From the NCBI GenBank assembly GCA_036563665.1, contig DATCLY010000036.1, positions 1 to 64,000 of the forward strand: 64,000 bases of DNA. Reading direction: 5' to 3'. Positions 9,933 to 20,542 of the stretch are shown in pieces (the stretch's first letter is position 1; every line of letters begins with the position of its first letter). Position numbers and translations under genes: made by a program. This DNA comes from FEN-1219 sp036563665. GTDB lineage: Bacteria; Pseudomonadota; Gammaproteobacteria; Steroidobacterales; Rariloculaceae. Below the pieces are notes generated by a model. That model did not search any database and was not told the DNA's origin. It was given only the letters and a program-made list of their open reading frames with translations.

Positions 9933-10727
9933 ATGAGCTCGCCAGGGGAAGGGGCCGGCGACGCCGGCGCCGCAGTGGTGCTGCCCGATTGCGGGCAGCG
10001 CATCAGCGTCGAAACCCCTCGCCATACCGAGAAGCTCTGGACGCACATGATCGGCTTCAAGCCGGGCGCGTATCTCGTCCTCGAGAAGCCGCCCGGCGCC
10101 GATGCCACGGACGGCAAGCGCGCGCTCAAGGATGGCGATTCGCTCGTCATCCGCTTCATGAAGGACGGCACCATCTTCGGCTTCCGCACGCCGGTGCTGA
10201 GCTCGATTTCGCTGCCTTACAAGCTGCTGTTCGTGGCCTATCCCGTCGAGGTCGCGCAGCACTCGCTGCGCTCCAGTCCGCGTGTGCAGTGCTCCCTGCC
10301 GTGCGAAGGCCGCATCGGCGATCGGCCGTTCGCGCGCGCCTTCATCCGCGACTTGAGCGCCACGGGCTGCCAGCTGCGCATCCCGCTCGACGCGCTCCTC
10401 GACCCGGAGGAACCCGAGCCGGCGCCGGAGGGCGAGGCCGGTGTCGCCGAGGCCCACGCGGCCGAGGCCGACGCCGCCGCGAACGGTGCCGCCGCCAACG
10501 GCGGCGTCACGGGCGAGCAGGAAGCCGCACCACAAGGAACGGCCGGCGGCGATCCCGCGGCGCAACGCCTGCTGCTCAATATGGTTCTGCCTGGGGACGA
10601 CACGCCATACAGCGCCGAAGGCGTGGTGCTCGAGTGGCAGCAGCTCCCGCGTTATCACCAACTGCGCGTCAAGTTCGATACGCCTCAGACGGAGCTCTTC
10701 GAGCTGTTGAGCGTGTATCTGACGTAG
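9933..10727 (+). CDS. PilZ domain protein with YcgR-like N-terminal domain
   Basis: 264 residues. Residues about 15-108 resemble the YcgR/flagellar-brake N-terminal barrel; the PilZ part carries both cyclic di-GMP binding motifs: RSSPR (113-117, RxxxR) and DLSATG (140-145, DxSxxG). An Ala/Glu-rich insert (about 158-210) interrupts the PilZ domain before its last strands (YSAEGVVLEWQQ...LRVKFD). It probably binds cyclic di-GMP and alters motility or exopolysaccharide output. Flagellar genes are not nearby, so the target is open. Start ATG 9933 has no ribosome binding site but a TACAAT -10 immediately upstream. Confidence 0.82.
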   Translation: MSSPGEGAGDAGAAVVLPDCGQRISVETPRHTEKLWTHMIGFKPGAYLVLEKPPGADATDGKRALKDGDSLVIRFMKDGTIFGFRTPVLSSISLPYKLLFVAYPVEVAQHSLRSSPRVQCSLPCEGRIGDRPFARAFIRDLSATGCQLRIPLDALLDPEEPEPAPEGEAGVAEAHAAEADAAANGAAANGGVTGEQEAAPQGTAGGDPAAQRLLLNMVLPGDDTPYSAEGVVLEWQQLPRYHQLRVKFDTPQTELFELLSVYLT

Positions 10728-11131
10728 CGGCTTCGCTGCGCCGACATGGGGCTTCTATGCAGCTCGTGCTTTCAGAATCGAGCGATGCTGCTTTCGAAAC
10801 CTTTGTGAAGTCGCGACTTCTCAGCGAGCGGCGGCACGTGAACAGAGGGCGCGCCGCAACTGCGCCCTTCCGTGTTTCGCAAGATGTCGTGCCGGCCGCC
10901 TAACGTGCAGTTTGCGCCAAGCCGTGACTCGCCGGCGCGAGCGCATGGCGAGCGCGCCACTCGTCATGCCCTTGTTGCGGCTTGGACAACGGGGCGGGCG
11001 GCCACTGATCTGCAGCAGTAGGCGACATGGACGTCGACGACTACGTCGCGGCGGTAGTTCGCGACGCCAGCCATGCTCCCTGTCAACATGCACGCGGGCG
11101 GCGCTCGCAGCGGACCCGTGAGGGAGCGGCC
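10728..11131. other. Intergenic stretch without a supported gene
   Basis: About 400 bases lie between the PilZ gene and the uvrA stop. Open frames here have basic, low-complexity translations and no ribosome binding sites. The 3' edge holds a GCGGCC/GGCCGC hairpin (11126-11141) that includes the uvrA stop codon and could help end the uvrA transcript, though no T-run follows on that strand. Confidence 0.5.
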
Positions 11132-13999
<2,868 letters not shown>

Positions 14000-14022
14000 T
14001 GGAGAGGGTGAAGAGAGAGGAA

Positions 14023-14048
14023 GACCGCGCCCAAAAAGGCGCTCCTAC
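14023..14048 (-). repeat. REP-like element, degenerate single copy
   Basis: Read on the minus strand it begins GTAGGAGCGCC, has a T5 loop and closes with GGCGCGGTC, a diverged form of the repeats at 16604-16715 and 63070-63185 (GTGGGAGCG...). The stem is 14027-14031 with 14038-14042. It lies just upstream of uvrA. Confidence 0.5.
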
Positions 14049-14203
14049 CCCGACCTTCGGGCAAACGGCAACTATACGATCCCGGTCGAGCCCGGCGCAA
14101 AACGCGGCCGCCCGCGGGCCGCGCTGACGCCGCGGCCCCGCGGCGGGGGATAATCACGCGGCACGAGTGCTCGGATTCGTCATTCTGCAAGGAGAGCCAC
14201 ACC

Positions 14204-15262
14204 ATGCAGTACGCCCGTCTCGGCGACACCGGCCTGATCGTCTCCCGCCTCGCGTTCGGCACCATGACGTTCGGATCCGCGCCCAATAGCCCGTTCGCTG
14301 CCGTGTACAAGGTCGATCAGGCGGCCGCCAACGAGCTCGTGGCCCGTGCCATCGATGCAGGCGTCAACTTCTTCAACACGGCGGACGCCTACGCGGGCGG
14401 CGACTCGGAGCGCATGCTCGGCAAGGCGCTCGGCGCCCGGCGCAAGGAAGTCGTGATCGCCACGAAGGTGGGCAACCGCATGGGCCCCGGGCTCGTCGAG
14501 ACGGGGCTCTCCCGCCGTCACATCCTGGCCGCCGCGGAGGGCAGCCTCGAGCGGCTCGGCACGGACTACATCGACGTCTACCTCGTCCACAAGGTGGACC
14601 AGCTCACGCCCATCGAGGAGACGCTCGAGGCGCTCGAGGACCTCGTCCGTCAGGGCAAGGTGCGCTACGTAGGGTTCTCGAACTGGCCGGCCTGGATGGC
14701 GGCGAAGGCCGTGGGCATCCAGCGCGCTCGCGGCTTCAGCCCGTTCCGCGCGGCCGAGATGTACTACTCGCTGGTGGGCCGCGACCTCGAGCACGAGGTG
14801 GTGCCGTTCTGCCTCGACGCAGGTATCGGCGTCATGGTCTGGAGCCCGCTGGCCGGCGGGTTCCTGAGCGGCAAGTACACCCGCGAGAAGCCGAAAGGCG
14901 AGAGCGGCGACCGGCTCGGCGGCTTCGACCTGCTGCCGATCGACCGCGAGCGCGGCTACGACCTCGTCGAGCGCCTGCGGGAGATCGGCGCGCGGCACGG
15001 CGCGTCGCCCGCGCAAGTGGCGCTCGCGTGGCTGCTCACGCGCCCCGCGGTGGCGTCCATCCTCGTGGGCGCGTCGAATGTCCGGCAGCTCGACGACAAT
15101 CTCGGCGCGGCGAGCGTCACGCTCACGGACGAGGAGCTGAAGGAGCTCGACGCGGCCACGCGGCCCACGCCGCTCTACCCCTACTGGTTCACGGACCTCG
15201 TCGTCGACCGCAAGGCCTACGAGGCGCTCGGCATTCCGCTCAAGGTGCAGCCGGTGCGTTGA
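14204..15262 (+). CDS. Aldo/keto reductase
   Basis: 352 residues with a TIM-barrel aldo/keto reductase pattern. The catalytic tetrad is visible: Asp and Tyr in FFNTADAYAGGDSE (about residues 55-60), Lys in VVIATKVGN and His in YLVHKVDQ. The C-terminal NADPH site has LVGASNVRQLDDNL. It should reduce aldehydes or ketones with NADPH in the cytoplasm; the nearest named groups are YajO-like and YghZ-like enzymes, but the substrate is unknown. ATG 14204 follows AAGGAG at good distance. The next genes (DUF6152 and its partner) are on the same strand 106 bases downstream. Confidence 0.92.
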   Translation: MQYARLGDTGLIVSRLAFGTMTFGSAPNSPFAAVYKVDQAAANELVARAIDAGVNFFNTADAYAGGDSERMLGKALGARRKEVVIATKVGNRMGPGLVETGLSRRHILAAAEGSLERLGTDYIDVYLVHKVDQLTPIEETLEALEDLVRQGKVRYVGFSNWPAWMAAKAVGIQRARGFSPFRAAEMYYSLVGRDLEHEVVPFCLDAGIGVMVWSPLAGGFLSGKYTREKPKGESGDRLGGFDLLPIDRERGYDLVERLREIGARHGASPAQVALAWLLTRPAVASILVGASNVRQLDDNLGAASVTLTDEELKELDAATRPTPLYPYWFTDLVVDRKAYEALGIPLKVQPVR

Positions 15263-15368
15263 CGCGGTCTGGGCCGGTGACGGGCACGGCCGTGCGGCCC
15301 GGCCGAATTGCGGCGGGCGGCGCCCTTGGCCGACAATCTGCCGGGCAGAACTCTGACGAGGTGGGTCG

Positions 15369-15776
15369 ATGAAGCACGGAATCCTTCCCACGCTGGCGGC
15401 GGGCCTGATCCTCGCCTGCGCGGGCCGGCCCGCACAGGCGCATCACTCGTTCGCCGCCTTCTACGATCTCAACGCGCCGGTCACGGTCACGGGCAAGATC
15501 GTGCAGGTGCGGCTCAGCAACCCGCATTCCTGGTTCTTCCTGGACGTCGAGGGCGAGGACGGCACGGTCGAGCGCTGGGCCTTCGAGGCGGGCACGCCCA
15601 GCGGCATGATCCGCAACGGCTACTCGCCGAACGTCATCAAGGAGGGCGACGTCGTCACGATCAACGGCTTCCACGCCCGCGACGCGTCGAAGAAGGCCGG
15701 CATGCTGCGGGAGCTCGTGACGGCGGACGGAACGGTGTACGGGCTTTTCGGTCCTCGGGAAGGGCCGGACCGGTGA
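15369..15776 (+). CDS. DUF6152 family secreted protein
   Basis: 135 residues with a signal peptide ending AQA-HHSF (about residue 24). The mature N terminus HHSFAAFYDLNAPVTVTGKI and the later WAFEAGTPSGM match DUF6152, a small beta-rich exported family of unknown function, common in soil Proteobacteria. It overlaps or abuts the next gene (a GTG overlaps its TGA). A second DUF6152 gene lies at 39989-40372 beside a homologue of that same neighbour, so the two protein types probably work together. Confidence 0.85.
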   Translation: MKHGILPTLAAGLILACAGRPAQAHHSFAAFYDLNAPVTVTGKIVQVRLSNPHSWFFLDVEGEDGTVERWAFEAGTPSGMIRNGYSPNVIKEGDVVTINGFHARDASKKAGMLRELVTADGTVYGLFGPREGPDR

Positions 15777-15796
15777 GCGTGCCTCGGAGCGCGACG

Positions 15797-16594
15797 ATGA
15801 CCGCTATCTCGGACGTTCGGAAGCTCTCGGTGGGCCGGTGGGCGGCCACGTGCCTCGCGCTGCTCGCCGCCGCCACGCTGCGGCCGGCCGCCGCCCAGGA
15901 CGGCGGCGCCGATTCGGTGCCCCGCATGGCGGACGGCCACCCGGACCTGTCCGGCGTGTGGTGGGGCGGCGCGGACGTGGGCGGCCGCGGCTTCCGGCCG
16001 GGAGGGCCGCGACAGGGCGAGCAGGCGCCCAAGACGTTCACGGACCTGTACCAGCCGTGGGCCAAGGAGCGCGCCGCGCAGTTGAGCGACGCGGACGACC
16101 CCACGCTGAACTGCATCCCGACCGCGTTCGGCACGCTGAACGTGCGGCTCTGGGACGTGGGGGCCGTCGGCCAGATCATCGCCACGCCGAAGTTCGTGGT
16201 GCTGCTCAGCGAGACCTTCCACGGTTACCAGGTCGTGCCCACCGACGGCCGCCCCCACCGCGACAACGTGCCGCCCTCCTGGCGCGGCGACGCGGTCGGC
16301 CACTGGGAGGGGGACACGTTCGTCGTCGAGACGAAGAACTTCACGGACGACACGTGGATCTGGGCCGAGGGCCGGGTCTCGTTCCATTCCGACGCATTGC
16401 GAATCGTGGAGCGCTACCGGCGCGTGGACGCGAACACGCTCGTCATCGACGCCACCGTGTACGACGAGAAGGTGCTGGTCGAGCCGTGGGTGGTGCCCAC
16501 GCAGACGCTCCAGCTCGCGCCGTTCGATCAGCTACTGCCGCTGAACTGCTCGGGGCTCGAGACGCGCGAGCTGCTGCCGGCGGGCACGGAGTAG
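15797..16594 (+). CDS. Secreted protein of unknown function, WEGDTFVVET family
   Basis: 265 residues from ATG 15797, which puts a normal signal peptide at the N terminus (cleavage near AAA-QD). GTG codons at 15773 and 15779 are alternative starts; the first overlaps the DUF6152 stop. Recognisable family blocks are HPDLSGVWWGG near the mature N terminus, NCIPTAFG in the middle and GHWEGDTFVVETKNF, then RIVERYRRVD and a C-terminal beta-rich part. The same blocks occur at 40449-41297 and, more weakly, at 80-1078. The family is widespread in Acidobacteria and Proteobacteria with no known function. Location is periplasmic by inference. Confidence 0.82.
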   Translation: MTAISDVRKLSVGRWAATCLALLAAATLRPAAAQDGGADSVPRMADGHPDLSGVWWGGADVGGRGFRPGGPRQGEQAPKTFTDLYQPWAKERAAQLSDADDPTLNCIPTAFGTLNVRLWDVGAVGQIIATPKFVVLLSETFHGYQVVPTDGRPHRDNVPPSWRGDAVGHWEGDTFVVETKNFTDDTWIWAEGRVSFHSDALRIVERYRRVDANTLVIDATVYDEKVLVEPWVVPTQTLQLAPFDQLLPLNCSGLETRELLPAGTE

Positions 16595-16603
16595 GACCGG
16601 AGA

Positions 16604-16715
16604 ATCGCGGCTGGAAAGCCGCTCCCACAGGCCGTGTTCACCGGGTGGGAGCGCCTTTCCAGGCGCGACTCCTCGTTCGGTGACATGAAGATCGCGGCTG
16701 GAAAGCCTCTCCCAC
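16604..16715. repeat. REP cluster, three units in alternating orientation
   Basis: Units: 16604-16629 (ATCGCGGCTGGAAAGCCGCT then CCCACA), 16645-16668 (the inverse orientation, GTGGGAGCG...GGCGCGA) and 16691-16715 (direct again). Each has a GCGGCTGGAAAGCCGC-like stem. The first two form a BIME-like pair. The same three-unit layout recurs at 63070-63185. It lies between the WEGDTFVVET gene and the MipA gene. Confidence 0.85.
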
Positions 16716-16842
16716 GGGCGTCGCTCGGCGGCGGCGCTTCACGCGCGCACAAAATCGCTACAGACTGCGCGGCCGCTTCGGGGGATCGTTAGCCGCACGG
16801 GCCGCTCCGGATGGCGGCCAACGAGAAGGGGCAAGCCACCGC

Positions 16843-17688
16843 ATGCGCGGACAGCGAACGCTAGCCGTCGCGGCTCTCGCTTTGGGGGCCGCGCCGGGCC
16901 TTGCGCTCGGCGCCGACAACGGCGCCGAGGAAACGACGGAGTCGCCGTGGCGCATCGGCATCGCCTTCGGCTACGGCCAGCGCACCAATCCGCTCATCCA
17001 GTCGGACGACATCACCGTGCTCGTCGACATCGACATCGCCTGGTTCGGCGAGCGCTGGTTCTTCGACAACGGCGACGTGGGCCGCACGCTGCACGACGGC
17101 GAGCGCTTCACGCTGAACGTCATCGGGCGCTTCAACAGCGACCGGATCTTCTTCAGCAAGACCGACACCGAGTACGTCTCGCTGTTCTCGAGCGCCGGGT
17201 TCGTCTCCACGGACGAAGCCTTGCTTTCCGCGCCGCAGCCGATCGAGGTGCCCGATCGCGACTATGCCTTCGAGGTGGGCCTCGAGCTCCTGAGCGACGG
17301 CGACTGGGGATTTCTGCAGGCGGCCGTGCATCACGACGCGAGCGACAAGCACGGCGGCTCCGAGCTTTATGTCAACTACGGGCGCAGCTTCCGCAGGCAG
17401 CGCTGGTTCGTCGAGCCTTCCGTGGGCGTGAGCTGGAAGAGCGCGGACCTGAACGACTACTACTGGGGCGTGCGCCCGCACGAGGCGAGCATCTGGCTGC
17501 CCGAGTACCGGGCCGGCGCGGGCGCCAACGTCGAGGCGCGCATCGCCGCGAGCTATCAGATCGACCGTCACTGGGCCTTTCACGCGGCGGCGCAATACGA
17601 GCGTCTGAGCAGCGAGGCCGCGGCGAGCCCGCTGGTGGAGGAACGCTCCGTGAAGAGCGGCTTCGCGGGCTTCAGCTTCCGCTTCTAG
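16843..17688 (+). CDS. MipA/OmpV family outer membrane protein
   Basis: 281 residues. Signal peptide to about LALG-AD (residue 24), then amphipathic beta strands and a C-terminal Phe (FRF), as in beta-barrel outer membrane proteins. The MipA/OmpV pattern is visible in WRIGIAFGYGQRTNP..., DIDIAWFGERWFFDNGDVG and VEPSVGVSWKSADLNDYYWGVRP. MipA was described as a scaffolding protein for murein enzymes in E. coli, and OmpV-type proteins affect antibiotic uptake. Its 3' end overlaps by 17 bases the end of a sensor kinase gene on the other strand; MipA, DUF3019 and this type of two-component pair often occur together. Confidence 0.88.
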   Translation: MRGQRTLAVAALALGAAPGLALGADNGAEETTESPWRIGIAFGYGQRTNPLIQSDDITVLVDIDIAWFGERWFFDNGDVGRTLHDGERFTLNVIGRFNSDRIFFSKTDTEYVSLFSSAGFVSTDEALLSAPQPIEVPDRDYAFEVGLELLSDGDWGFLQAAVHHDASDKHGGSELYVNYGRSFRRQRWFVEPSVGVSWKSADLNDYYWGVRPHEASIWLPEYRAGAGANVEARIAASYQIDRHWAFHAAAQYERLSSEAAASPLVEERSVKSGFAGFSFRF

Positions 17689-18976
17689 CGTCTTCGCCCC
17701 GCGGCCACGACACGACGATGCGCGCGCCGCCCAGGGGCGAGGCCTCCGCGCGCGCCACGCCGCCGTGCAAGGCCGCGATGCGCGCCACGATGGCGAGGCC
17801 CAGCCCGAAGCCCCCCGTGCCGCGGCTGCGGCTGTCGTCGAGGCGGGTGAACGCCTTGAACACGGCCTCGCGGCGGCCCTCGGGGATGCCGGGGCCATCG
17901 TCGTCGACGGCGAGCTCGTAGCGGCCCTCGTGCTCGCGCAGCGCCACCGCCACCTGCGTCTTCGCGTAGCGGCAAGCGTTCACGAGCAGGTTGCTCACCG
18001 CGAGGTCCATCAACGCCGGGTCCATGCGCACGAGGTCCGCCGCGGCGTCGTGGCGGATGCGCTGGCCCTCGCGCAGCAGGCACTTGGCGGCCGCCTGCTC
18101 GAGCCAGGCGTCGGCCGGAATGAGCTGCCAGTTCATCTCGGTGTCGGGGTGGTCGAGCCGCGCCACCTCGAGCATCGTGGCGATGAGGCGATCGATCTCG
18201 CGCACGTCCTCCTCGATTGCGCCGATCTCCTCCGCGAACGCGGGCTTGGTCGCGAGCATGGCCAGCGCGAACTTGATGCGGGCGAGGGGCGTGCGGATCT
18301 CGTGCGACAGCGCGCTCGTCAGGTCCTTCTGGCCCTGGATCAGGCTGCGAATGCGGGCGGCCATCTCGTCGAAGCTGCCCGCGAGGTCCCGCAGGGTGGT
18401 GGTCTTGTCCCGCGTGCTCATTCCCTGCCGGTAGTCGGCCGCGAAGTCGTGGGCGGCGCCGGTGAGGAGATCCACGTCGCGGATCAGCGGCCAGAGCCAC
18501 ACGCCGACGAGCACGAAGATCGCGAGGAAGAAGAGATGCGGCACGAAGTCGAGCCAGGTGCTCGGCGGCTGCTCGTCGCCCGCCGGGCCCACCTGCACGG
18601 CCGCCCCGAGGGCGGCCGAGCGCCGGATGAACGTGGAGCGCCCCGCCTCGTCGAAGACCTCCTCGGTCTCGGCCGCGGCGGCGCCGTTCGCGTGCACCAC
18701 GGCATCCTCGGGCAGCAGCCGCACCGGTAGCCCGAGCTCGCGCTCGAGCTCGAGCGCCACGGCGGGCCGCGCATGCGGCGGCGCTTCCGCGAGCCGCCGC
18801 TCGACGAGCGCGAGCGCGGCCCTGGCCCAGGCGCTCGAGGGCGGCGGCGCGAGCGCCTCCTGGAGGCGGCCGAAGCCGTAGTCGAACAGCGCGGCCGTGA
18901 GCACCAGGCCCCCGACGATGACCACGTAGGTGCGGAAGAGCAGCCGGCCGTGGCGGCCACGCCGGAGGAGCTTCAC
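17672..18976 (-). CDS. Sensor histidine kinase, RstB-like
   Basis: 434 residues. Two membrane helices (about 14-32 and 148-166) flank a periplasmic sensor region of about 115 residues. HAMP-like segment follows, then the H box ALSHEIRTPLARIKFAL with His225, N box NLLVNACRYAKT (Asn333), G1 DDDGPGIP and G2 GGFGLGLAI. It autophosphorylates and passes phosphate to the response regulator encoded 6 bases upstream. The signal is unknown; the neighbouring MipA and DUF3019 genes point to an envelope or porin-related stimulus. Its end overlaps the end of the mipA-like gene. Confidence 0.92.
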   Translation of the reverse strand: MKLLRRGRHGRLLFRTYVVIVGGLVLTAALFDYGFGRLQEALAPPPSSAWARAALALVERRLAEAPPHARPAVALELERELGLPVRLLPEDAVVHANGAAAAETEEVFDEAGRSTFIRRSAALGAAVQVGPAGDEQPPSTWLDFVPHLFFLAIFVLVGVWLWPLIRDVDLLTGAAHDFAADYRQGMSTRDKTTTLRDLAGSFDEMAARIRSLIQGQKDLTSALSHEIRTPLARIKFALAMLATKPAFAEEIGAIEEDVREIDRLIATMLEVARLDHPDTEMNWQLIPADAWLEQAAAKCLLREGQRIRHDAAADLVRMDPALMDLAVSNLLVNACRYAKTQVAVALREHEGRYELAVDDDGPGIPEGRREAVFKAFTRLDDSRSRGTGGFGLGLAIVARIAALHGGVARAEASPLGGARIVVSWPRGEDARSGS

Positions 18977-18982
18977 GTCAGG

Positions 18983-19690
18983 TCACCACGCGTCCGGGAC
19001 CAGCAGATAGCCCTTGCCCCACACCGTGCGAATGCGTTTCGGCTGCAGCGCGTCGTCGCCGAGCTTCTTGCGCAGCTTCGAGATGCGGCCGTCGATCGAG
19101 CGGTCGAGCCCGTCGTACTCGATGCCGCGCACGCGCCTGAAGAGCTCGTCGCGGCTCAGGATGGTGCCCGCCGAGCGTGCGAGCACGGTGAGCAGCTCGA
19201 ACTCCTGCGTCGTGAGCGCGATCTCCCGGCCGTCGAGCCACACCCGGTGCGACGCCTCGCTGATGCGCAGGCCCCCGAGCACGATGTCGGTGGGGGGCGC
19301 GTCGGCCGTCCGGCCGTTCTCGACGCGGCGCAGTAACGCGCGAATGCGCGCGAGCAGCACCATCGGCTCGGCGGGTTTCGCCACGTAATCGTCGGCCCCG
19401 GCCTCGAGGCCGATGACCTGATCGATGTCGGCGTCTTTCGCCGTGAGCATCAGGATGGGGCCCCTGAACGTCTGCCGCAGCTCGCGGCAGATCGTGAGGC
19501 CGTCCTTGCCCGGCAGCATCCAGTCGAGCACGACCATGCGCGGCCGCGTCTCGTGGAAGCGGGCGATGGCCGCGGCGCCGTCCGATTCCACGGCCACGGT
19601 CAAGCCGTTCTGCTGGAGATAGCGGCTCGTGAGCTCCGCGAGCCGCGTGTCGTCCTCGACGAGCAGCAAGTCGACGGGGGGCGTGCTCAT
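18983..19690 (-). CDS. OmpR-family response regulator, RstA-like
   Basis: 235 residues from ATG 19690. Receiver domain (1-120) with acidic pair EDD (12-14), phosphoacceptor Asp56 in VLDWMLPGKDG and Lys in YVAKPAEP. The C-terminal winged helix (about 140-235) ends RIRTVWGKGYLLVP. The ATG overlaps the TGA of the upstream DUF3019 gene (ATGA), which suggests translational coupling. Regulates transcription in response to its partner kinase; likely targets are the adjacent DUF3019 operon and the MipA gene (inferred). Confidence 0.93.
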   Translation of the reverse strand: MSTPPVDLLLVEDDTRLAELTSRYLQQNGLTVAVESDGAAAIARFHETRPRMVVLDWMLPGKDGLTICRELRQTFRGPILMLTAKDADIDQVIGLEAGADDYVAKPAEPMVLLARIRALLRRVENGRTADAPPTDIVLGGLRISEASHRVWLDGREIALTTQEFELLTVLARSAGTILSRDELFRRVRGIEYDGLDRSIDGRISKLRKKLGDDALQPKRIRTVWGKGYLLVPDAW

Positions 19691-20091
19691 AGGATGTCCC
19701 ATACGTGCCTGCGGCGCCGGTTGCGGCGGCGGTCGTCCGACTCCACGCTCATCACGTCGAGCGTGGCCTCGGCGAGCCGCGTGCCCGAGGCGCCGGCCGT
19801 GAGCCAGTACTTGAAGGTTTCGCGCACCACGCGCTCTTCCACCACCGTGCCGGACTCGGCGATCTGCCAGCACTGGATCGGGCCGTCCGCGAGATCGCTG
19901 TGCAGGCAGTAGCTCCCCGCCCGATCGCTGCGCCAGGAGACCAGGATCGAAAGGTTGCAGCTCTCCTCCCGCCGGTCCGTGATGCACAGCATCGGTTTCA
20001 CGGTGAGCGTCACGTGCCGCTCCGGGGTTTGCGCCGCGGCGCTCCAGGCCGCGGATGCGATGAGCGCGAGCGCCGCCGCCTGCGTCCGCAT
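19687..20091 (-). CDS. DUF3019 domain protein, periplasmic
   Basis: 134 residues with a signal peptide ending AAA-QT (about residue 20). The mature part fits DUF3019: LTVKPMLCIT, CNLSILVSWRS, YCLHS and CWQ, with four cysteines that probably form two disulfides. DUF3019 genes are usually found directly before an RstAB-like two-component system, as here, where the stop overlaps the response regulator start. A role as accessory sensor or target of that system is an inference. Confidence 0.85.
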   Translation of the reverse strand: MRTQAAALALIASAAWSAAAQTPERHVTLTVKPMLCITDRREESCNLSILVSWRSDRAGSYCLHSDLADGPIQCWQIAESGTVVEERVVRETFKYWLTAGASGTRLAEATLDVMSVESDDRRRNRRRRHVWDIL

Positions 20092-20542
20092 CGCGCCGCC
20101 TGATGCTCAGCCCGCGGGGCGGCCGGCCGCCGCGGTCGGGCCGCCCAACGGGGGGAGGATCATCGCAAAAGGGCCGGCGCCGCTTTCGCGCGAATCCGTA
20201 TCGACTTTGTGAGCAACTGTGAAAGGTCGGCGCACGATGGTCGGTCTGGGCGCGAGCGGCTGACGCTCGAGCGTTGAAGTGCGCCGAATTGTTGCGCAGC
20301 GGCTCGGCGCCTGGCAACGGCGGGCGGAGCGACCGGGCCGCCCGCACCGACCGCTCGGGCGGACCCGGTCGCCACAATCCGGACAAACATTCCACACAAA
20401 TCGGCCGCCGGCTCGAACATAAGCTGTGCGCCGCTCCCCGATCACCCCTCGACCGTGCGCGCGGCGGCAGCGGCCGCCGATGTCGACGCGGCGAGGTGCC
20501 GGTCGACTACGGGGGGAGCACAGGGGTCGAAGGAGCGTGCGC
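20092..20542. other. Divergent intergenic region between DUF3019 operon and RND efflux operon
   Basis: About 450 bases with no supported gene. It must hold the promoters of both operons. Around 20372-20401 the sequence is unusually rich in ACAAA/ACACAA steps (CCACAA, GGACAAAC, CCACACAAA), a possible binding region for the response regulator, but spacing is irregular (9 and 11 bases), so this is only suggestive. Confidence 0.4.

Noticed and set aside
10898..10904. GCCTAAC, the core of an integron attC site
   Set aside because: No matching GTTRRRY partner at the proper distance with inner sites, and no integrase or cassette gene nearby.
20372..20401. ACAAA-rich direct repeats as an OmpR-type response regulator site
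   Set aside because: Spacing is 9 and 11 bases and the repeats are imperfect; not enough to call a site.
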